Shown here piece after piece: positions 23,402-35,906 of a DNA stretch of 64,000 nucleotides. Source of the DNA: Bubalus kerabau (Eukaryota > Chordata > Mammalia > Artiodactyla > Bovidae); assembly GCF_029407905.1 (NCBI RefSeq), contig NC_073630.1, forward strand, positions 54,771,001 through 54,835,000, in the 5' to 3' direction. The notes under the pieces were generated by a model. It did no database searches, was not told where the DNA came from, and saw nothing but the letters and a program-made list of their open reading frames with translations. Numbering within the stretch: the stretch's first letter is position 1; the number at the start of each line of letters is the position of its first letter. The position numbers were made by a program, and so were the translations under genes.

Positions 23402-23613
23402 CAAGAAAGTGTCAGTTGCTCATTCATGTCTGAATCTTTGCAATCCCATGGACTATAGCCTGACAGGCTCCTCTGTCCATGGAACTCTCCAGACAATAAA
23501 ACTGGAGTAGGTTGCCATGCCCTTCCCCAGGGGATCTTTCTGATCCAGGGATCGAACCTGGGTCTCCTGCATTGCAGGCAGATTCTTTACCATTTGAGCC
23601 ACCAGGGAAGCAG
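23402..23613 (-). mobile_element. Bov-tA SINE
   Basis: Same orientation as its neighbour 30 bp to the left, with gttgctcattcatgtctg at the left and ttctttaccatttgagccacc at the right. A short tcaaga match on both sides may be a worn target duplication. Confidence 0.92.
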
Positions 23614-23847
23614 AGATCAAGAGGCTAATGGTAACAATTTAAATATTTTTGATTTATGTATTACAATCCTTTGAACCAAATTTTCACCTAACGTTTATGA
23701 ATCTCAAAGTACAAATGAGAGCACATTAGCATATGTCTTAACATTTAAAAGTTATTAAATCAAGACACTACATATCACACCTTGGCATATACACCTTCAT
23801 ACTTGACAAATATTTTGAAACATCAGATAGCTCATAATTTTGTTGTA

Positions 23848-25838
23848 TAGAGCATGCCATGGAATGAGGTTCATGACATTGTACAGGAGACAGGGATCAA
23901 GACCATCCCCATGGAAAAGAAATGCAAAAAAGCAAAATGGCTGTCTGGGGAGGCCTTACAAATAGCTGTGAAAGGAAGAGAAGCGAAAAGCAAAGGAGAA
24001 AAGGAAAGATATAAGCATCTGAATGCAGAGTTCCAAAGAATAGCAAGAAGAGATAAGAAAGCCTTCCTCAGCGGTCAATGCAAAGAAATAGAGGAAAACA
24101 ACAGAATGGGAAAGACTAGAGATCTCTTCAAGAAAATCAGAGATACCAAAGGAACATTTCATGCAAAGATGGGCTCGATAAAGGACAGAAATGGTATGGA
24201 CCTAACAGAAGCAGAAGATATTAAGAAGAGGTGGCAAGAATACACAGGAGAACTGTACAAAAAAGATCTTCACGACCCAGATAATCATGATGATGTGATC
24301 ACTGACCTAGAGCCAGACATCCTGGAATGTGAAGTCAAGTGGACCTTGGAAAGCATCACTATGAACAAAGCTAGTGGAGGTGATGGAATTCGAGTTGAAC
24401 TATTTCAAATCCTGAAAGATGATGCTGTGAAAGTGCTGCACTCAATATGCCAGCAAATTTGGAGAACTCAGCAGTGGCCACAGGACTGGAAAAGGTCAGT
24501 TTTCATTCCAATCCCAAAGAAAGGCAATGCCAAAGAATGCTCAAACTACTCACAATTGCACTCATCTCACACACTAGTAAAGTAATGCTCAAAATTCTCC
24601 AAGCCAGGCTTCAGCAATATGTGAACCGTGAACTTCCTGATGTTCAAGCTGGTTTCAGAAAAGGTAGAGGAACCAGAGATCAAATTGCCAACATCCGCTG
24701 GATCATGGAAAAAGCCAGAGAGTTCCAGAAAAACATCTATTTCTGCTTTATTGACTATGCCAAAGCCTTTGACTGTGTGGATCACAATAAACTGTGGAAA
24801 ATTCTTCAAGAGATGGGAATACCAGACCACCTGACCTACCTCTTGAGAAATTTGTATGCAGGTCAGGAAGCAACAGTTAGAACTGGACATGGAACAACAG
24901 ACTGGTTCCAAATAGAAAAAGGAGTTCTTCAAGGCTGTATATTGTCAGCCTGCTTATTTAACTTCTATGCAGAGTACATCATGAGAAACGCTGGACTGGA
25001 AGAAACACAAGCTGGAATCAAGATTGCCAGGAGAAATATCAATAACCTCAGATATGCAGATGACATCACCCTTATGGCAGAAAGTGAAGAGGAACTTAAA
25101 AGCCTCTTGATGAAAGTGAAAGAGGAGAGTGAAAAAGTTGGCTTAAAGCTCAACATTCAGAAAACAAAGATCATGGCATCCGGTCCCATCACTTCATGGG
25201 AAATAGATGGGGAAACAGTGGAAACAGTGTCAGACTTTATTTTCTGGGTTCCAAAATCACTGCAGATGGTGACTGCAGCCATGAAATTAAAAGACGCTTA
25301 CTCCTTGGGAGGAAAGTTATGACCAACCTAGATAGCATATTGAAAAGCAGAGACATTACTTTGCCAACAAAGGTCCGTCTAGTCAAGGCTATGGTTTTTC
25401 CTGTGGTCATGTATGGATGTGAGAGTGGGACTGTGAAGAAGGCTGAGGGCCGAAGAATTGATGCTTTTGAACTGTGGTGTTGGAGAAGACTCTTGGGAGT
25501 CCCTTGGACTGCAAGGAGATCCAACCAGTCCATTCTGAAGGAGATCAGCCCTGGGATTTCTTTGGAAGCAATGATGCCAAAGCTGAAACTCCAGTACTTT
25601 CGTCACCTCATGCGAAGAGTTGACTCATTGGAAAAGACTCTGATGCTGGGAGGGACTGGGGGCAGGAGGAGAAGGGGACGACAGAGGATGAGGTGGCTGG
25701 ATGGCATCACTGACTCAATGGATGTGAGTCTGAGTGAACTCCGGGAGTTTGTGATGGACAGGGAGGCCTGGCATGCTGCGATTCCTGGGGTTGCAAAGAG
25801 TCAGACATGACTGAGCGACTGAACTGAACTGAACTGAA
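23848..25838 (+). mobile_element. BovB LINE, longest copy in the window
   Basis: About 2 kb, from the linker downstream of the endonuclease to the 3' end. It ends in gactgaactgaactgaact, that is, an ACTGA-unit tail. Against the other copies here it has the fewest lesions. A target duplication is not evident. Confidence 0.96.
23854..25810 (+). pseudogene. BovB reverse transcriptase gene, two frameshifts
   Basis: This is the RTE-type reverse transcriptase region, which in a live element primes DNA synthesis at the cut site. Three overlapping frames join end to end. 23854-24585 carries the linker and the start of RT (NNRMGKTRDLFKKI, FIPIPKKGNAKECSNY). 24447-25322 carries FCFIDYAKAFDCVDHNKLW and the YADD box at 25053-25064. 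25196-25810 carries the C-terminal block (MYGCESGTVKKAE, QRMRWLDGITDSMDVSL). The frame changes fit loss of one base near 24549 and one near 25244. No stop codon lies within the joined path before 25808, where a CGA-to-TGA change ends the frame slightly early. The N-terminal endonuclease is missing. Not functional, but the least damaged copy here. Confidence 0.9.
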
Positions 25839-26984
25839 TGATTAAATAATAACAATAATGATTAACAGTTTAAATAGCAAATAAGACAATAAATAGAAAA
25901 ATGGTTCAACAGATAGAACTAATATCACTAAGATCCCATAATTTATCAGATTTATACAGTGTGTAATGAATCCTTATGGTAATTGCAAGGTAGTTTTAAT
26001 TTAATTTTATTCTATTAAAAACAAGTGATCATTATTCTTTCAAAGACCTCTAAAAAAAAATAAAGTTCATATAATTTCTATTTTTACAAAGAGTTAGAGC
26101 TCATCAAAAAATAAAAATAAAAATTGGGATCAATAAATCTTAATGTTATTGACAGTTAATAGAGACATGATTTCAACTGATTTGCAGCTGCAGAATAAGA
26201 TATAGAGACTTTGCTGGAAAACATAATGTTAGAGTTGGTGTCTGTAACTAATGACTCAAAACTGAATCTGACTTACACTGATGAGTAAGAATTTTTTGAA
26301 AAATTTTAAAAACTGTCTAACTTCCTTGAGCATTTTGAACTTGTCATACATATTTTTAAATCACATGTTTAAAGAGTTTGAAATTATGCAATTTCTAGAA
26401 TTTGTCAATAATGACATTTCAAATAAAATGTTACATCATTCTTAAAAATGGCACCCTAATTTGATTCTTTTTCTCTCCTCTCAGAAATATAAAAAAATTC
26501 TCCCTTAAAATTTAGAAGTGTTACCTCTCTATCTTCTTTATTAAAAGGTTTTCCTTCCATTTTCCACACATATTTAGTCTTAACTTTGTGTTTAAAAATC
26601 TTTTATTAATGTTCCTTTTCTGCTTCCCTGCAATATATATATAATTAAATTTATTTTAATAGTAGTTACCATTTTCTCCAAGTGTTATTTTCTTTCCTTC
26701 TGTATAGAGTAAAATTTAAAGAAGTTACTATTAGTAATAAATTGGTTAAAATAACACAAATATATATTTTCACAAACAAAAAATAAAATTAAAATTTTAT
26801 TGTGATGATTTTCATAATGATATTAATGGGTTTGGGGTTTATGTTATCTTGATTAAAATTACAGTGAAATATTTTTGGTGGGAAAATATAGTTTAAATTC
26901 AAACACTTTTCAAAATATATCCTGTAAGTATTTCCATTTATTTGGAGCAAAACAAATAATATCATTGATAGTTTATATATCACT
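25839..26984. other. AT-rich sequence, no feature seen
   Basis: Very AT-rich, with no recognisable repeat or gene. Confidence 0.55.
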
Positions 26985-26996
26985 AAATATCACTAA
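26985..26996. repeat. Target-site duplication of BovB, left copy
   Basis: Twelve bases, aaatatcactaa, repeated at 27502-27513. Confidence 0.9.
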
Positions 26997-27501
26997 CCTA
27001 GATAGCATATTCAAAAGAAGAGACATTACTTTGCCAACAAAGGTCCGTCTAGTCAAGGCTATGGCTTTTCCAGTGGTCATGTACAGATGTGAAAGTTGGA
27101 TTGTGAATAAAGCTGAGTGCCGAAGAATTGATGCTTTTGAACTGTGGTGTTGTAGATGACTCTTGAGAGTCCCTTGGACTGCAAGGAGATCCAACCAGCC
27201 CATCCTAAAAGAGATCAGTCCTGGGTGTTCATTGGAAGGACTGATGCTAAAGCTAAAACTTCAATATTTTGGCCACCTCATGTGAAGAGTTGACTCACTG
27301 GGAAAGACTCTGATGCTGGGAGGGATTGGGGGCAAGAGGAGAAGGGGACGACAGAGGATGAGATGGCTGGATGGCATCACTGACTCGATGGATGTGAGTC
27401 TGAGTGAACTCCGGGAGTTGGTGATGGACAGGGAGGCCTGGCGTGCTGCAGTTCATGGGGTCACAAGGAGTTGGACACGACTAAGCAACTGAACTGAACT
27501 G
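26997..27501 (+). mobile_element. BovB 3' end, 5'-truncated
   Basis: About 505 bp: starts cctagatagcatattcaaaag and ends gcaactgaactgaactg. It has short frame pieces only. The exact 12-bp flanking duplication shows insertion as a truncated copy. Confidence 0.95.
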
Positions 27502-27513
27502 AAATATCACTAA
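27502..27513. repeat. Target-site duplication of BovB, right copy
   Basis: Matches 26985-26996. Confidence 0.9.
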
Positions 27514-28319
27514 AAGAGAAGAGTGATTTATAAGCAGCCTTGATGTAATTAGAGCTGTGCCTTCTAAGGCTGATATAGTTAAGGGTTTGATGTTACCTCT
27601 GATACCAGTCATTTTCTACAGAAAAACTAATATTTACTTGTGGCTCAACTTATATTTTTTATATGTGGAACTACAATAAACCAAAGACAGTATGAATATT
27701 GCACAGCAGATACTGGCAGATCTGTCTTAAACTTACACTGCTATGATATTAATGGGCCAGAAAGTATTACTTGAAAAATGGACAATAAGCTGTTAACTTT
27801 TCATACACCCCTATTTTTTATGATTTGTATTTTAATATCCATTTCTACAGTATAATATTTAATGATATGTTTTTTAACATGTTTTTAATTCCTTTTTAAT
27901 TTTTCTTTAAAAGGAAATCAGTTATTCTTATTAAAAGTACAGATTTTTTAAAATGTTGATGAATATGATTATCTTTGTGATTTCTAGGGAAGAGAGAAAA
28001 AGAAACTTTAGCTATCAGCTATATGGTTTATAATAGCAATGTTTATTTTTTTTAATCTACTAAGACTGCTGGGAAATACATTATATTTTATTAGAACTTC
28101 TTAAAGTATTATAATTTCATTTAAAATGAAATCTTTTTAGTGATATTAAAATTTTTGAAATAGAACACATTATTAAATTTGATATGATATTAAATTTTAT
28201 TTTTGAAATGTAAACATGTCTAAATCTTTTCATATTTCTTTACATTATTGAGTATATACATTGATGTGAAATTTCAGAATTAAATACAATTTTATAGTTT
28301 TTAACTTATCATTTATTAG
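27514..28319. other. AT-rich sequence, no feature seen
   Basis: No family recognised; many short A/T runs. Confidence 0.55.
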
Positions 28320-28320
28320 C

Positions 28321-29060
28321 CAAATCTACTGTTATAGCCTACTAGACAGAATAAGGACTCTATGTCTTGGAACATGTGGATATGTCACCGACACAACAAA
28401 GAGACTTCACAGATGTGATTAAGGTTACAGATCTTAAAATGGCAAAATTACCCTGGATTATCCTTGTGAGCCCATTTTCATTACATGAGTAATTAGAAAG
28501 CAGTAAACTTTGCCTGTTGTCGTCAGACATAGATGCAACAGAAAATGGATTAGAGGTGATGTGGGAACCACTGGACTATACTCTTGCTGGCTTTGAAGAT
28601 GAAGAAAGAAGGCTGAAAACCAAGAAATGCAGGCAGATTTTAGAGGCTGGAAAGAGCACAGAAATTGAATGTCCCCCTAAAGTCTTGAGCTTCCCTGGTG
28701 GCTCAGAGGTTAAAGCATCTGCCTGCAATGCGGGAGACCTGGGTTCTATCCCTGGGTTGGGAAGGTCCCCTGGAGAAGGAAATGGCAACCCACTCCAGTA
28801 TTCTTGCCTGGAAAATCCCATGGACAGAAGAGCCTAGTGGGATATACTCCACGGGGTAGCAAAGAGCCGGACACGACTGAGTGACTTCACTTCACTTCTA
28901 AAGTCTCCAGAAAGAAATACATTCTACCTAAACCTTGATTTTTGTCCTGTTAGACCATGTTACATTCCTGACTCCAGAACTTTAAGATAGTATATTGGTG
29001 CTGTTTTAAGCCACTAAATTTGTGGTAATTTGTTACAACAATAATAGAAAAGTAACACAT
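28321..29060 (+). mobile_element. MaLR LTR (MLT1-like) split by a SINE
   Basis: Left part 28321-28685: cagataaggact... style opening, cacagatgtgattaaggtta, ggcaaaattaccctggatta, atccttgtgagccca. Right part from 28898: aaaccttgatttttgtcc, ctgactccagaactttaag, ttttaagccactaaatttgtgg, taatttgttacaaca. The arrangement is that of an MLT1 LTR reading plus, interrupted by the Bov-tA at 28686-28897. Confidence 0.85.
28686..28897 (+). mobile_element. Bov-tA SINE inserted in MaLR LTR
   Basis: Well preserved copy (gagcttccctggtggctcag to gactgagtgacttcac). The nonamer ctaaagtct flanks it at 28677-28685 and 28898-28906. Confidence 0.96.
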
Positions 29061-29740
29061 TCATTATGGTATTTTGATTGAATAATATAAGACATTTATT
29101 TCATCTGTTATCCATTAAAATCTGTTATCCCTCCCCCAGAAAAGTATACAAGAGCCGCAATGCTTTTTTTTGGACATGTCTTTCATTGACCAGGGCCACA
29201 TTTCTTTGTCCTCAATAATTTCCTTATGAATTTTCTAATCTTACTAATAGCAATATAGAGTCCTTCGACCAAATAAAACATTATCAATATCTTAATAGCA
29301 TGTATTTGATAGTAATACAATTCCATTCACAATAATATCAGCAAAAGAAATCAACAACTTGATATTTCAGTATCTGAGAGAAATCAAATCAAGGTATGTG
29401 TTAGAAAGTAAAATATGCTTGTAGATAGATTATTCTAAATTCTTTACATTTATGATGAAGCTTTGCAAATGTGTTTCTAAATCAAATCTCATTTAATAGA
29501 AGCAATTGTGAAAACACAGACTAAAACTTTAACATTTTAGAGACTTAGTCCTCTTTAATACTTTTTTTACTCTCAGAATTATCATCACTTATTTCCATAA
29601 AATCTTAAAAGTAATACAGTAATCTAAATAGAATGATCTCATCAAAGATGAAAGATGTTTAACAATTATAGCTTTGTATTTTTATATATTTCTGGGTAAA
29701 AAATCCAACCCCAAATTTAGAAACTGAAATGGTAACCACT
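29061..29740. other. Sequence without a recognised feature
   Basis: AT-rich; nothing assigned. Confidence 0.55.
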
Positions 29741-30235
29741 TATTATTTAATCTGTGGGTCAGAAATATGGGTACCACTTAGTGGGGCATCTCTGTGGGGT
29801 TCAAGGTCTCCTATGGGGTTGTTGGCAGGATGTTACCCAGGGCTGCAGTGTTATCTCAGGACTTGATGAGATGAAACATCTGCTGTCAGGCAGATGTTGC
29901 TTTCAGGGTTCAGTTCCTCCTGGATTATTAAACTAAGATCTCAGATCTTCCCCATCATGCAGAAGTCTCTGAATAGTGTTCTTTACAACATGGTAGCTTC
30001 TCCCAGTGTGAGCAATCCAAAGAGAGAAAGCATGAGAGCGTCAAAAATGGACATCACGATTTTTGTGATCTAAACTTCAATGCATTGTCCCACCACTCCT
30101 TCTGTATTATCTTCTTTTGATGCAAGTCACTGAATCTAGCCTGTATTCAAAGAGGAGGTTAAATAAAAACATGGATGCTATAAGGTAGGGACCACTGGGT
30201 GCTATCTTAAAGGCTGCCTACCACACGAGCTGTTT
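29741..30235 (+). mobile_element. Old interspersed repeat, family not assigned
   Basis: Mixed-composition block whose ending (ctatcttaaaggctgcctaccaca) and internal text (gatgcaagtcactgaatc) recall old mammalian MER/LTR-type repeats. I cannot name it; strand is a guess. Confidence 0.35.
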
Positions 30236-30499
30236 AGAGTCAATACTCTTGTTAATTATTTTTAATGAAAAAAAGATATTCCTATTCAAAGGGTATATAG
30301 TCAGTTTCCTTCATTGTTTTATGAAGAATGAGAAAATTTAGCAGTATATAGGGGAAGTCAATGTACATGGCAAATATAGAAATGCAGTCTTATTTAAAAC
30401 CATAGATGATGATGGGAATTATAGTAAAGTATTTTCAAAAGTGAACTATTCCTGAAGTTAAAGTTCATGTGTCATACAGTGAATTAAACTTAGCCTGCC

Positions 30500-30925
30500 T
30501 ATTAGTTTCCTGGGGCTGCCGTAAGAAAATATCATAAACTGGGTGACAGAAACAGTAGAAATGTATTGTCTCACAATTCTGAAAACTAGAAGTCTGAAAT
30601 CTAGGTGTCAGCAGAGTTGGCTCCTTCTAAGTGCTGTGAGAGAGAATGGGTTTCAGCTCTTTCTCCTAGCTTTTGGTGGCCTCGGGCATTCCTTGGTTTG
30701 TAGATGGCATTCTCTCTCTGATTGTTCCCATCATCTTCCCTCTTATGTTTGTCTCTGTTTTCCCTTTTAGAAGGACACCAGTTATACTGGATTACAGCCC
30801 ATCCTATGACCCCACTTTAACTTGACTTACTTCTGTAAAAAAATTGTCTCCAAATAGGGTCACATTCTGAGGCCCTGCCGATTGGGACATCAACATACCT
30901 TTTTGGGGGAGACAAAGATAACACC
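30500..30925 (-). mobile_element. MaLR LTR (MLT1-like), inverted
   Basis: Reverse complement of the MLT1 layout: attagtttcctggggctgcc, aaatgtattgtctcacaattctg, gtgtcagcagagttggctcc, then tccaaatagggtcacattctgagg. Fairly complete. Confidence 0.85.
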
Positions 30926-31609
30926 CTGTGTTACATATTTTTCTTATTATCATTTCTAAACCAGGAGATAAATATGTTTCAGGCAGGTATGTCATGCTTC
31001 ACACTGTTCTACGTGGGGACCCCAGATGGTCAAACTCTATATTCTGTGAAGGCTGCAGAGAAACAAAAGCTGGGGGAAAAAATGGTGAAAGATGGTAGTT
31101 TCTTGCAGAAATGCTAAAAAACCAAACTCATTGTTCAGGAATTAGCACGCAAATCTGCTCATTACCTCTGACTCAAGGAATGGTTTGTGGTTACTGCAGC
31201 TTTGTTAAAATCCAGTAGGTTGTGCTATAAAGGTGATAACTAGTAAGGATGACTGACTTGTAATCAAGAGAATAAAAAAGTTGTGACAGTGTTCTTTTTA
31301 TGTAATGGCACCAAAACTGACTCTTCTTACAGGAAGCATGCTCGATTTGTTATTTTTTTTTTAATTATCTTGCTTTAATATAATGCTGCCACAATGTCTT
31401 TATCAGGGAAATAACCATTTCCATTTCCATTGTAAAATTAAAATATGAAATGCAATATGACAGTTGCCTGATAGGGGAAAGTTATTATGCTTCTTTGTGG
31501 CACATCCAAGTAAAATCTAGATTTGTCTTTTAGAAATATTATAGGACTGTTTCAGAGTTTTCTTTTGTTGCTATGGTTACTCTTTGAAGGTAGATGATTT
31601 ATTTTGTTT
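30926..31609. other. Sequence without a recognised feature
   Basis: A T/A run lies at 31347-31360; no gene seen. Confidence 0.55.
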
Positions 31610-31940
31610 GTACAGTGAAACTGAACTGTATATCAGTAGAACTGTAGGGTCATGCAGTGGGTGTATGTTTCACATTTTGAGAAACTGCCAGGTTATTTTA
31701 CAAAGTAGCAGGAAATGTATGAGGATGTCCAAATTTTCTACTTCCTCATAAACATATTTGATTTCATATCTTTTTTTTTTATTTTAGTCATCCTAGTGGG
31801 TGTAAAGTATCACTTTATAATTTTGATTTGCATTGCAGTAATGACTAATAATGCTAAGCATATTTTCATGTCTATATTGGCTGTCTGGATAACTTGTTTG
31901 GAGATATGTCCATTTAGATCATTTTCCTATTCTTTAATGG

Positions 31941-32145
31941 ATTTCCAAGGTGGCTCAATGGTATCTGCCTGTAATGCAGGAGACACAGGTTCGATCCCTG
32001 GGTCAGGCAGTTACCCTGGAGAAGGAAATAGCAACCCACTTCAATATTCTTGCCTGGAAAATCCTATGGACCTAGGAGCCTGGTGGGCTACAATCCATAG
32101 GTTTGCAGAAGAGTCAGAGGCTACTTGGAGACTTAACAACAACAA
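31941..32145 (+). mobile_element. Bov-tA SINE inserted in L1
   Basis: Contains an intact-looking box B (ggttcgatccc at 31988-31998) and ends in an AAC repeat. The 15-mer cctattctttaatgg flanks it at 31926-31940 and 32146-32160. Confidence 0.96.
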
Positions 32146-32273
32146 CCTATTCTTTAATGGGGTCAGTTGTCTTTTTATTATTGAGTTGTAATATATTTGG
32201 GATACTAGACACTATATATCTTGGTACTAGATAAGCAAATGTATGATTTGCAAATATGTTATCTTCATTCACT

Positions 32274-32612
32274 GGGCTTCCCTGATGGCTCAGCTGGTAA
32301 AGAATCCACCTGCAATGTGGGAGACCTGGGTTCCATCCTCTGGGTTGGGAAGATCTCCTGGAGAAGGGAACGTTTACCCACTTGAAAGTGAAAGTTGCTC
32401 AGTCCTGTCCGACTTTGTGACTGCTTGGGCTACACAGTCCATGGGATTCTCCAGGCCAGAATACCTTCCCAACTCAGCGATTCAACCCAGGTTCTCTGCA
32501 TTGCAGGTGGATTCTTTACCAGCTGAGCCACAAGTATTCTGGCCTGGAGAATTCCATGGACTGTGTAGTCCATGAGGTTGCAAAGAGTTGGGCACAACTG
32601 AGCGACTTTCAC
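32274..32612 (+). mobile_element. Bov-tA SINE interrupted by an inverted SINE
   Basis: Outer head at 32275-32382 (gggcttccctgatggctcag to gtttacccact) and outer body resuming at 32532 (aagtattctggcctggagaa to gactttcac). The middle is a minus-strand Bov-tA. Confidence 0.9.
32383..32531 (-). mobile_element. Bov-tA SINE nested inside another
   Basis: Reverse complement: gaaagtgaaagttgctcagtc at the left, gattctttaccagctgagccac at the right, with an internal loss of roughly 45 bases after gattctccaggcc. Outer and inner units can pair as a hairpin. Confidence 0.9.
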
Positions 32613-33050
32613 TTTTATCCTCATACACTACTACAGTGCTTTCATTATGTTAGCTCTATAGTAAGTTTTGAACTCAGGAAATGTACTTTAACTTTGTTCT
32701 TTTAAGCAAATTTTTTTCAAAATCGTTTCAATTATTCTGAGTTCCTTATATTTCTACATGAATTAGAATATCAACTTCTCAATTTAAAAAAAAACAAAAC
32801 AAATAAGCAACAACCTGTAATTTTGATAGGGGTTAAGTCTTTTAGCTGATGACTACAGGATGTGATTTCATCTATTTATCTTCTGTAATTCCTTTCAATA
32901 ATTTTTTGTAGTGTTTAATTCACAAGTCTTGTACCTTTTTTGATGCTATTGTAAACGGAATTTAAAACTATTTCACTTGGGATTGTTCATTGTTAGTGTA
33001 TATAAATTAAACTGATCTTTGTATCATCTTACCAAATAGCTAACTGGTGA

Positions 33051-34260
33051 CTTAGACATATTTTAGAAACATTGAATCCTTAAGTAGTCTAAAGCTCCAT
33101 CATTCATGTTTCATAATCAACGGAGAGAAAACTATTATCCTGCATTACCATAATCCCACATAAGAGATGCGTTATAAAATTTCCTAGTGATGTTAAAATA
33201 TATATTTTTATATTTCTGTGTAATTTATACAATGACCCTAATAACTGATCTATAGCAACATTAACATAGGTATGCCTAATATATCTGTGCTGCTCCTATG
33301 TTGTTTAAAAGCCTTTTTATCCTTGGACTTTGGCAACCCACAGCAAGACCAAGTGTTGACATCCTCCTTCCTGCATCTGTGTTCTAGCAAATGTGTCACG
33401 AAACTATACGTCAAAGAATCTCTGTTTATCCTACTTGGACTCTGATATCCATACTGGCTTTCTTCCCACTTAGATGCCCTTTTCATTTAACTCAAGCTAT
33501 GCCACCCTTACTTGAGCACTCCCACTCTAAATAAATACTTTACTCACAATCCTGTTCACTCTCAGACTCTGGTACCTTGCACTCAGTGTCCCTGTTGTGC
33601 AATTCTGATATCCAACACCAGGCATCTCTCTTGAATGGTTGCATTCCTCACACTGCTTGGGCTCTAACACCTAGCACTGGGCCATCCTGGCTCTTCTTTC
33701 GCCATCAACCCCAGTGCAGACAACTGATGTGATTGGTACCATTTAATAATAAATGTTAATCCACAGAATATCATCTCTTATTCTCTCTTTCTCTCTCTAC
33801 ATTGAATATTACTGAAGACAGAAAAATAGCTAACTTTATATGAGGAGTTAGAGAATCTGGAATCAAAGAATATTATTCACTTTTCAAGTAAGAGTGATAA
33901 CAACTAGATGCATAAAGAAGTCTTATGTGATCTTAAGAATATTAAATGCCTTAACATTGTACAAAAGTTTCAAATAATCTCAGTTAGATTCAGAAGGCAT
34001 ATATATCTAAACCATTATTGAATATACGATTTCCCTGACAGAAAATAGTTGTACAGGTGTTTTTTGGAACAATTATAGGTGTGAAAATTTACTATTACAG
34101 CATTCACTTATAGAATCGAATTTAATGTTCTGTAATTAAAAATAAGCTGTAAACTTTGTAACAATTATTCATGTATTTATTCCTTCTTTGTGTCCTTCAT
34201 TCTTCAACAAAATATTTTTTGAGGAGCTATTAAGTGAAAATTATTCTTCCGTAATGGTTT
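33051..34260. other. Sequence without a recognised feature
   Basis: 33280-33740 is less AT-rich than its surroundings and has no family I can name; no frame with domain features. Confidence 0.5.
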
Positions 34261-34396
34261 GCTGCTGCTGCTGCTAAGTCACTTCAGTCGTGTTTGACTC
34301 TGTGCTACCCCATAGACGGCAGCCCACCAGGCTCCCCTGTCCCTGGGATTCTGCAGGCAAGAACACTGGAATGGGCTGCCATTTCCTTCTCCACCA
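34261..34396 (-). mobile_element. Bov-A2 half (single monomer) with target duplication
   Basis: One Bov-A monomer with its tail (gctgctgctgctgctaagtc) at the left. The nonamer taatggttt lies at 34252-34260 and 34397-34405, so the insertion was 5'-truncated at the monomer junction. Confidence 0.94.
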
Positions 34397-34599
34397 TAAT
34401 GGTTTAAAAATAGACAAAAATTCCTGTTTCACAGAGCTGACACTCTAATGAGATAGAAAAACAAGATAAATAATGAAAATATAAGATATATTGGCTAGTT
34501 ATAATTTCTTTGGAGGAGAATAAAGTGATGAAAAGACATATGGACTGTCAGCAAGCACTGGTGGTAATCCAGGTTAATTTTTTTTTTTTTTCTTTTAAT

Positions 34600-35272
34600 G
34601 GTGTAGCGGTCTGAGTTATCATCCACTTAGATATTAAGTCTTAATCAATGGGATTTATAAAAGTTAGACTTTGTAAATATGATCAAAGATAGCAAGATAA
34701 TTCTGGATTAAGTCTGCTGCTGCTAAGTCACTTCAGTCGTGTCCAACTCTGTGTGACCCCATAGACATCAGCCCACCAGGCTCCCCCGTCCCTGGGATTC
34801 TCCAGGCAAGAACATTGGAGTAGGTTGCCATTGCCTTCTCCAATGCATGAAAGTGAAAAGCTCAGTCCTGTCAGACTCTTCGCGACCCCATGGAGCCTAC
34901 CAGGCTCCTCCATCCATGGGATTTTCCAGGCAAGAGCACTGGAGTGGGGTGCCATTGTCTAAATGTGTTTAAAATATCCAAGTAAAAGCAAGAAGAAGGG
35001 AATGTGAAGTTGAGACAGAGAAAATTTTGAAGATTGGATGTTTGTGGCTACAAACCAAAGAATGCTGGCAGCCACCAGAAGGTTGTAAAAGCAAGGCTTG
35101 GATTCCCGCTAGAGACTCCAGCAGGAATGTAACCCTGCCAAACCTTGATTTTGGTCCAGTGACACTATGGATTTTTGGGCCTCCAGAATTGTGAGGGAAC
35201 AACACATTTTTATCGTTTTAATCCACCTAGTTTGTGGTAATTTGTTACAGCAGTTACAGGAAACTAATGCTA
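34600..35272 (+). mobile_element. MaLR LTR (MLT1-like) split by Bov-A2
   Basis: Right part matches MLT1 closely: gctacaaaccaaagaatgctgg, cagccaccagaaggttg, attttggtccagtgacac, gcctccagaattgtgaggg, tagtttgtggtaatttgttac. Left part (to 34713) has agcaagataattctggatta. The Bov-A2 at 34714-34960 lies between. Confidence 0.85.
34714..34960 (-). mobile_element. Bov-A2 SINE inserted in MaLR LTR
   Basis: Two monomers, with the linker gaaagtgaaaagctcag shortened. Only a four-base gtct match remains at the flanks. Confidence 0.93.
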
Positions 35273-35868
35273 ATGGCATCTGGGAAAGAACTCTCTGAGG
35301 AGATATTTGGGTAAAGATATGATGATATGAAGGGCTGAGGGACACAAAGATCAGAAGTTGGAGTTAAGGGCAGGTTGTGCAAGATTTTTTCAAAGACTTT
35401 AAATTTTACTTCTTAATTTGAATTTATATTCACAGGGAAGTGACATTTGAGCTGAGTCTTGAAAAAACAGTTTAAAATATTATAGGAAGAGGGAATAATA
35501 TATGCAAAAACTTGAAAGTATGAAAAATTTAAGCATACTCTAGGATATTAAAAGATTTAATACCTTTCTGCATGAACCTATCAATTAGAAAGAGTTAAAA
35601 CCAAAATATGTCCTTTGGTATATGATAATGTTAAGCCATAAAACATGTATACAGCAGTTCCTTTTCCAACTTGTAAGTCTACTACTTGTATGGAAGAAGA
35701 GTGATCTATAACCTGTACCCTGATGATTAAGTGGTGTTCTTAAAAAAGTAAGGGCTCTTCTTGGCAGGAAAACTAGAAGTTATTTCATCTGATTAGGAAT
35801 CATACTGTTGCTGACAGCTTACCACATGTTCAGCTGCATTGTGATTCATTTCCATGAGGTACTTGATC
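35273..35868. other. Sequence without a recognised feature
   Basis: 35420-35520 has the look of an unassigned old repeat (gtgacatttgagctgagtc). Confidence 0.5.
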
Positions 35869-35906
35869 AAAAAAAAAAATATATATATATATATAATATA
35901 TATATT
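35869..35906. repeat. (A)n(TA)n repeat
   Basis: A-run followed by TA units with one AATA interruption. Confidence 0.92.

Larger units (their letters stand above)
31610..33050 (-). mobile_element. Old L1, inverted, broken by SINEs
   Basis: Reverse-complement L1 ORF2/3' text in three pieces. 31610-31940 has gagaaactgccaggttatttt, catcctagtgggtgtaaag and ttgatttgcattgcagtaatg. 32161-32270 has ctttttattattgagttgtaa and tatgatttgcaaatatg. 32640-33050 has gtcttgtaccttttttgatg and ttcattgttagtgtatata. The gaps are the SINEs at 31941-32145 and 32274-32612. Confidence 0.82.

Noticed and set aside
31715..32191. 158-codon plus-strand frame
   Set aside because: Composed of the antisense of an old L1 and a Bov-tA insertion.
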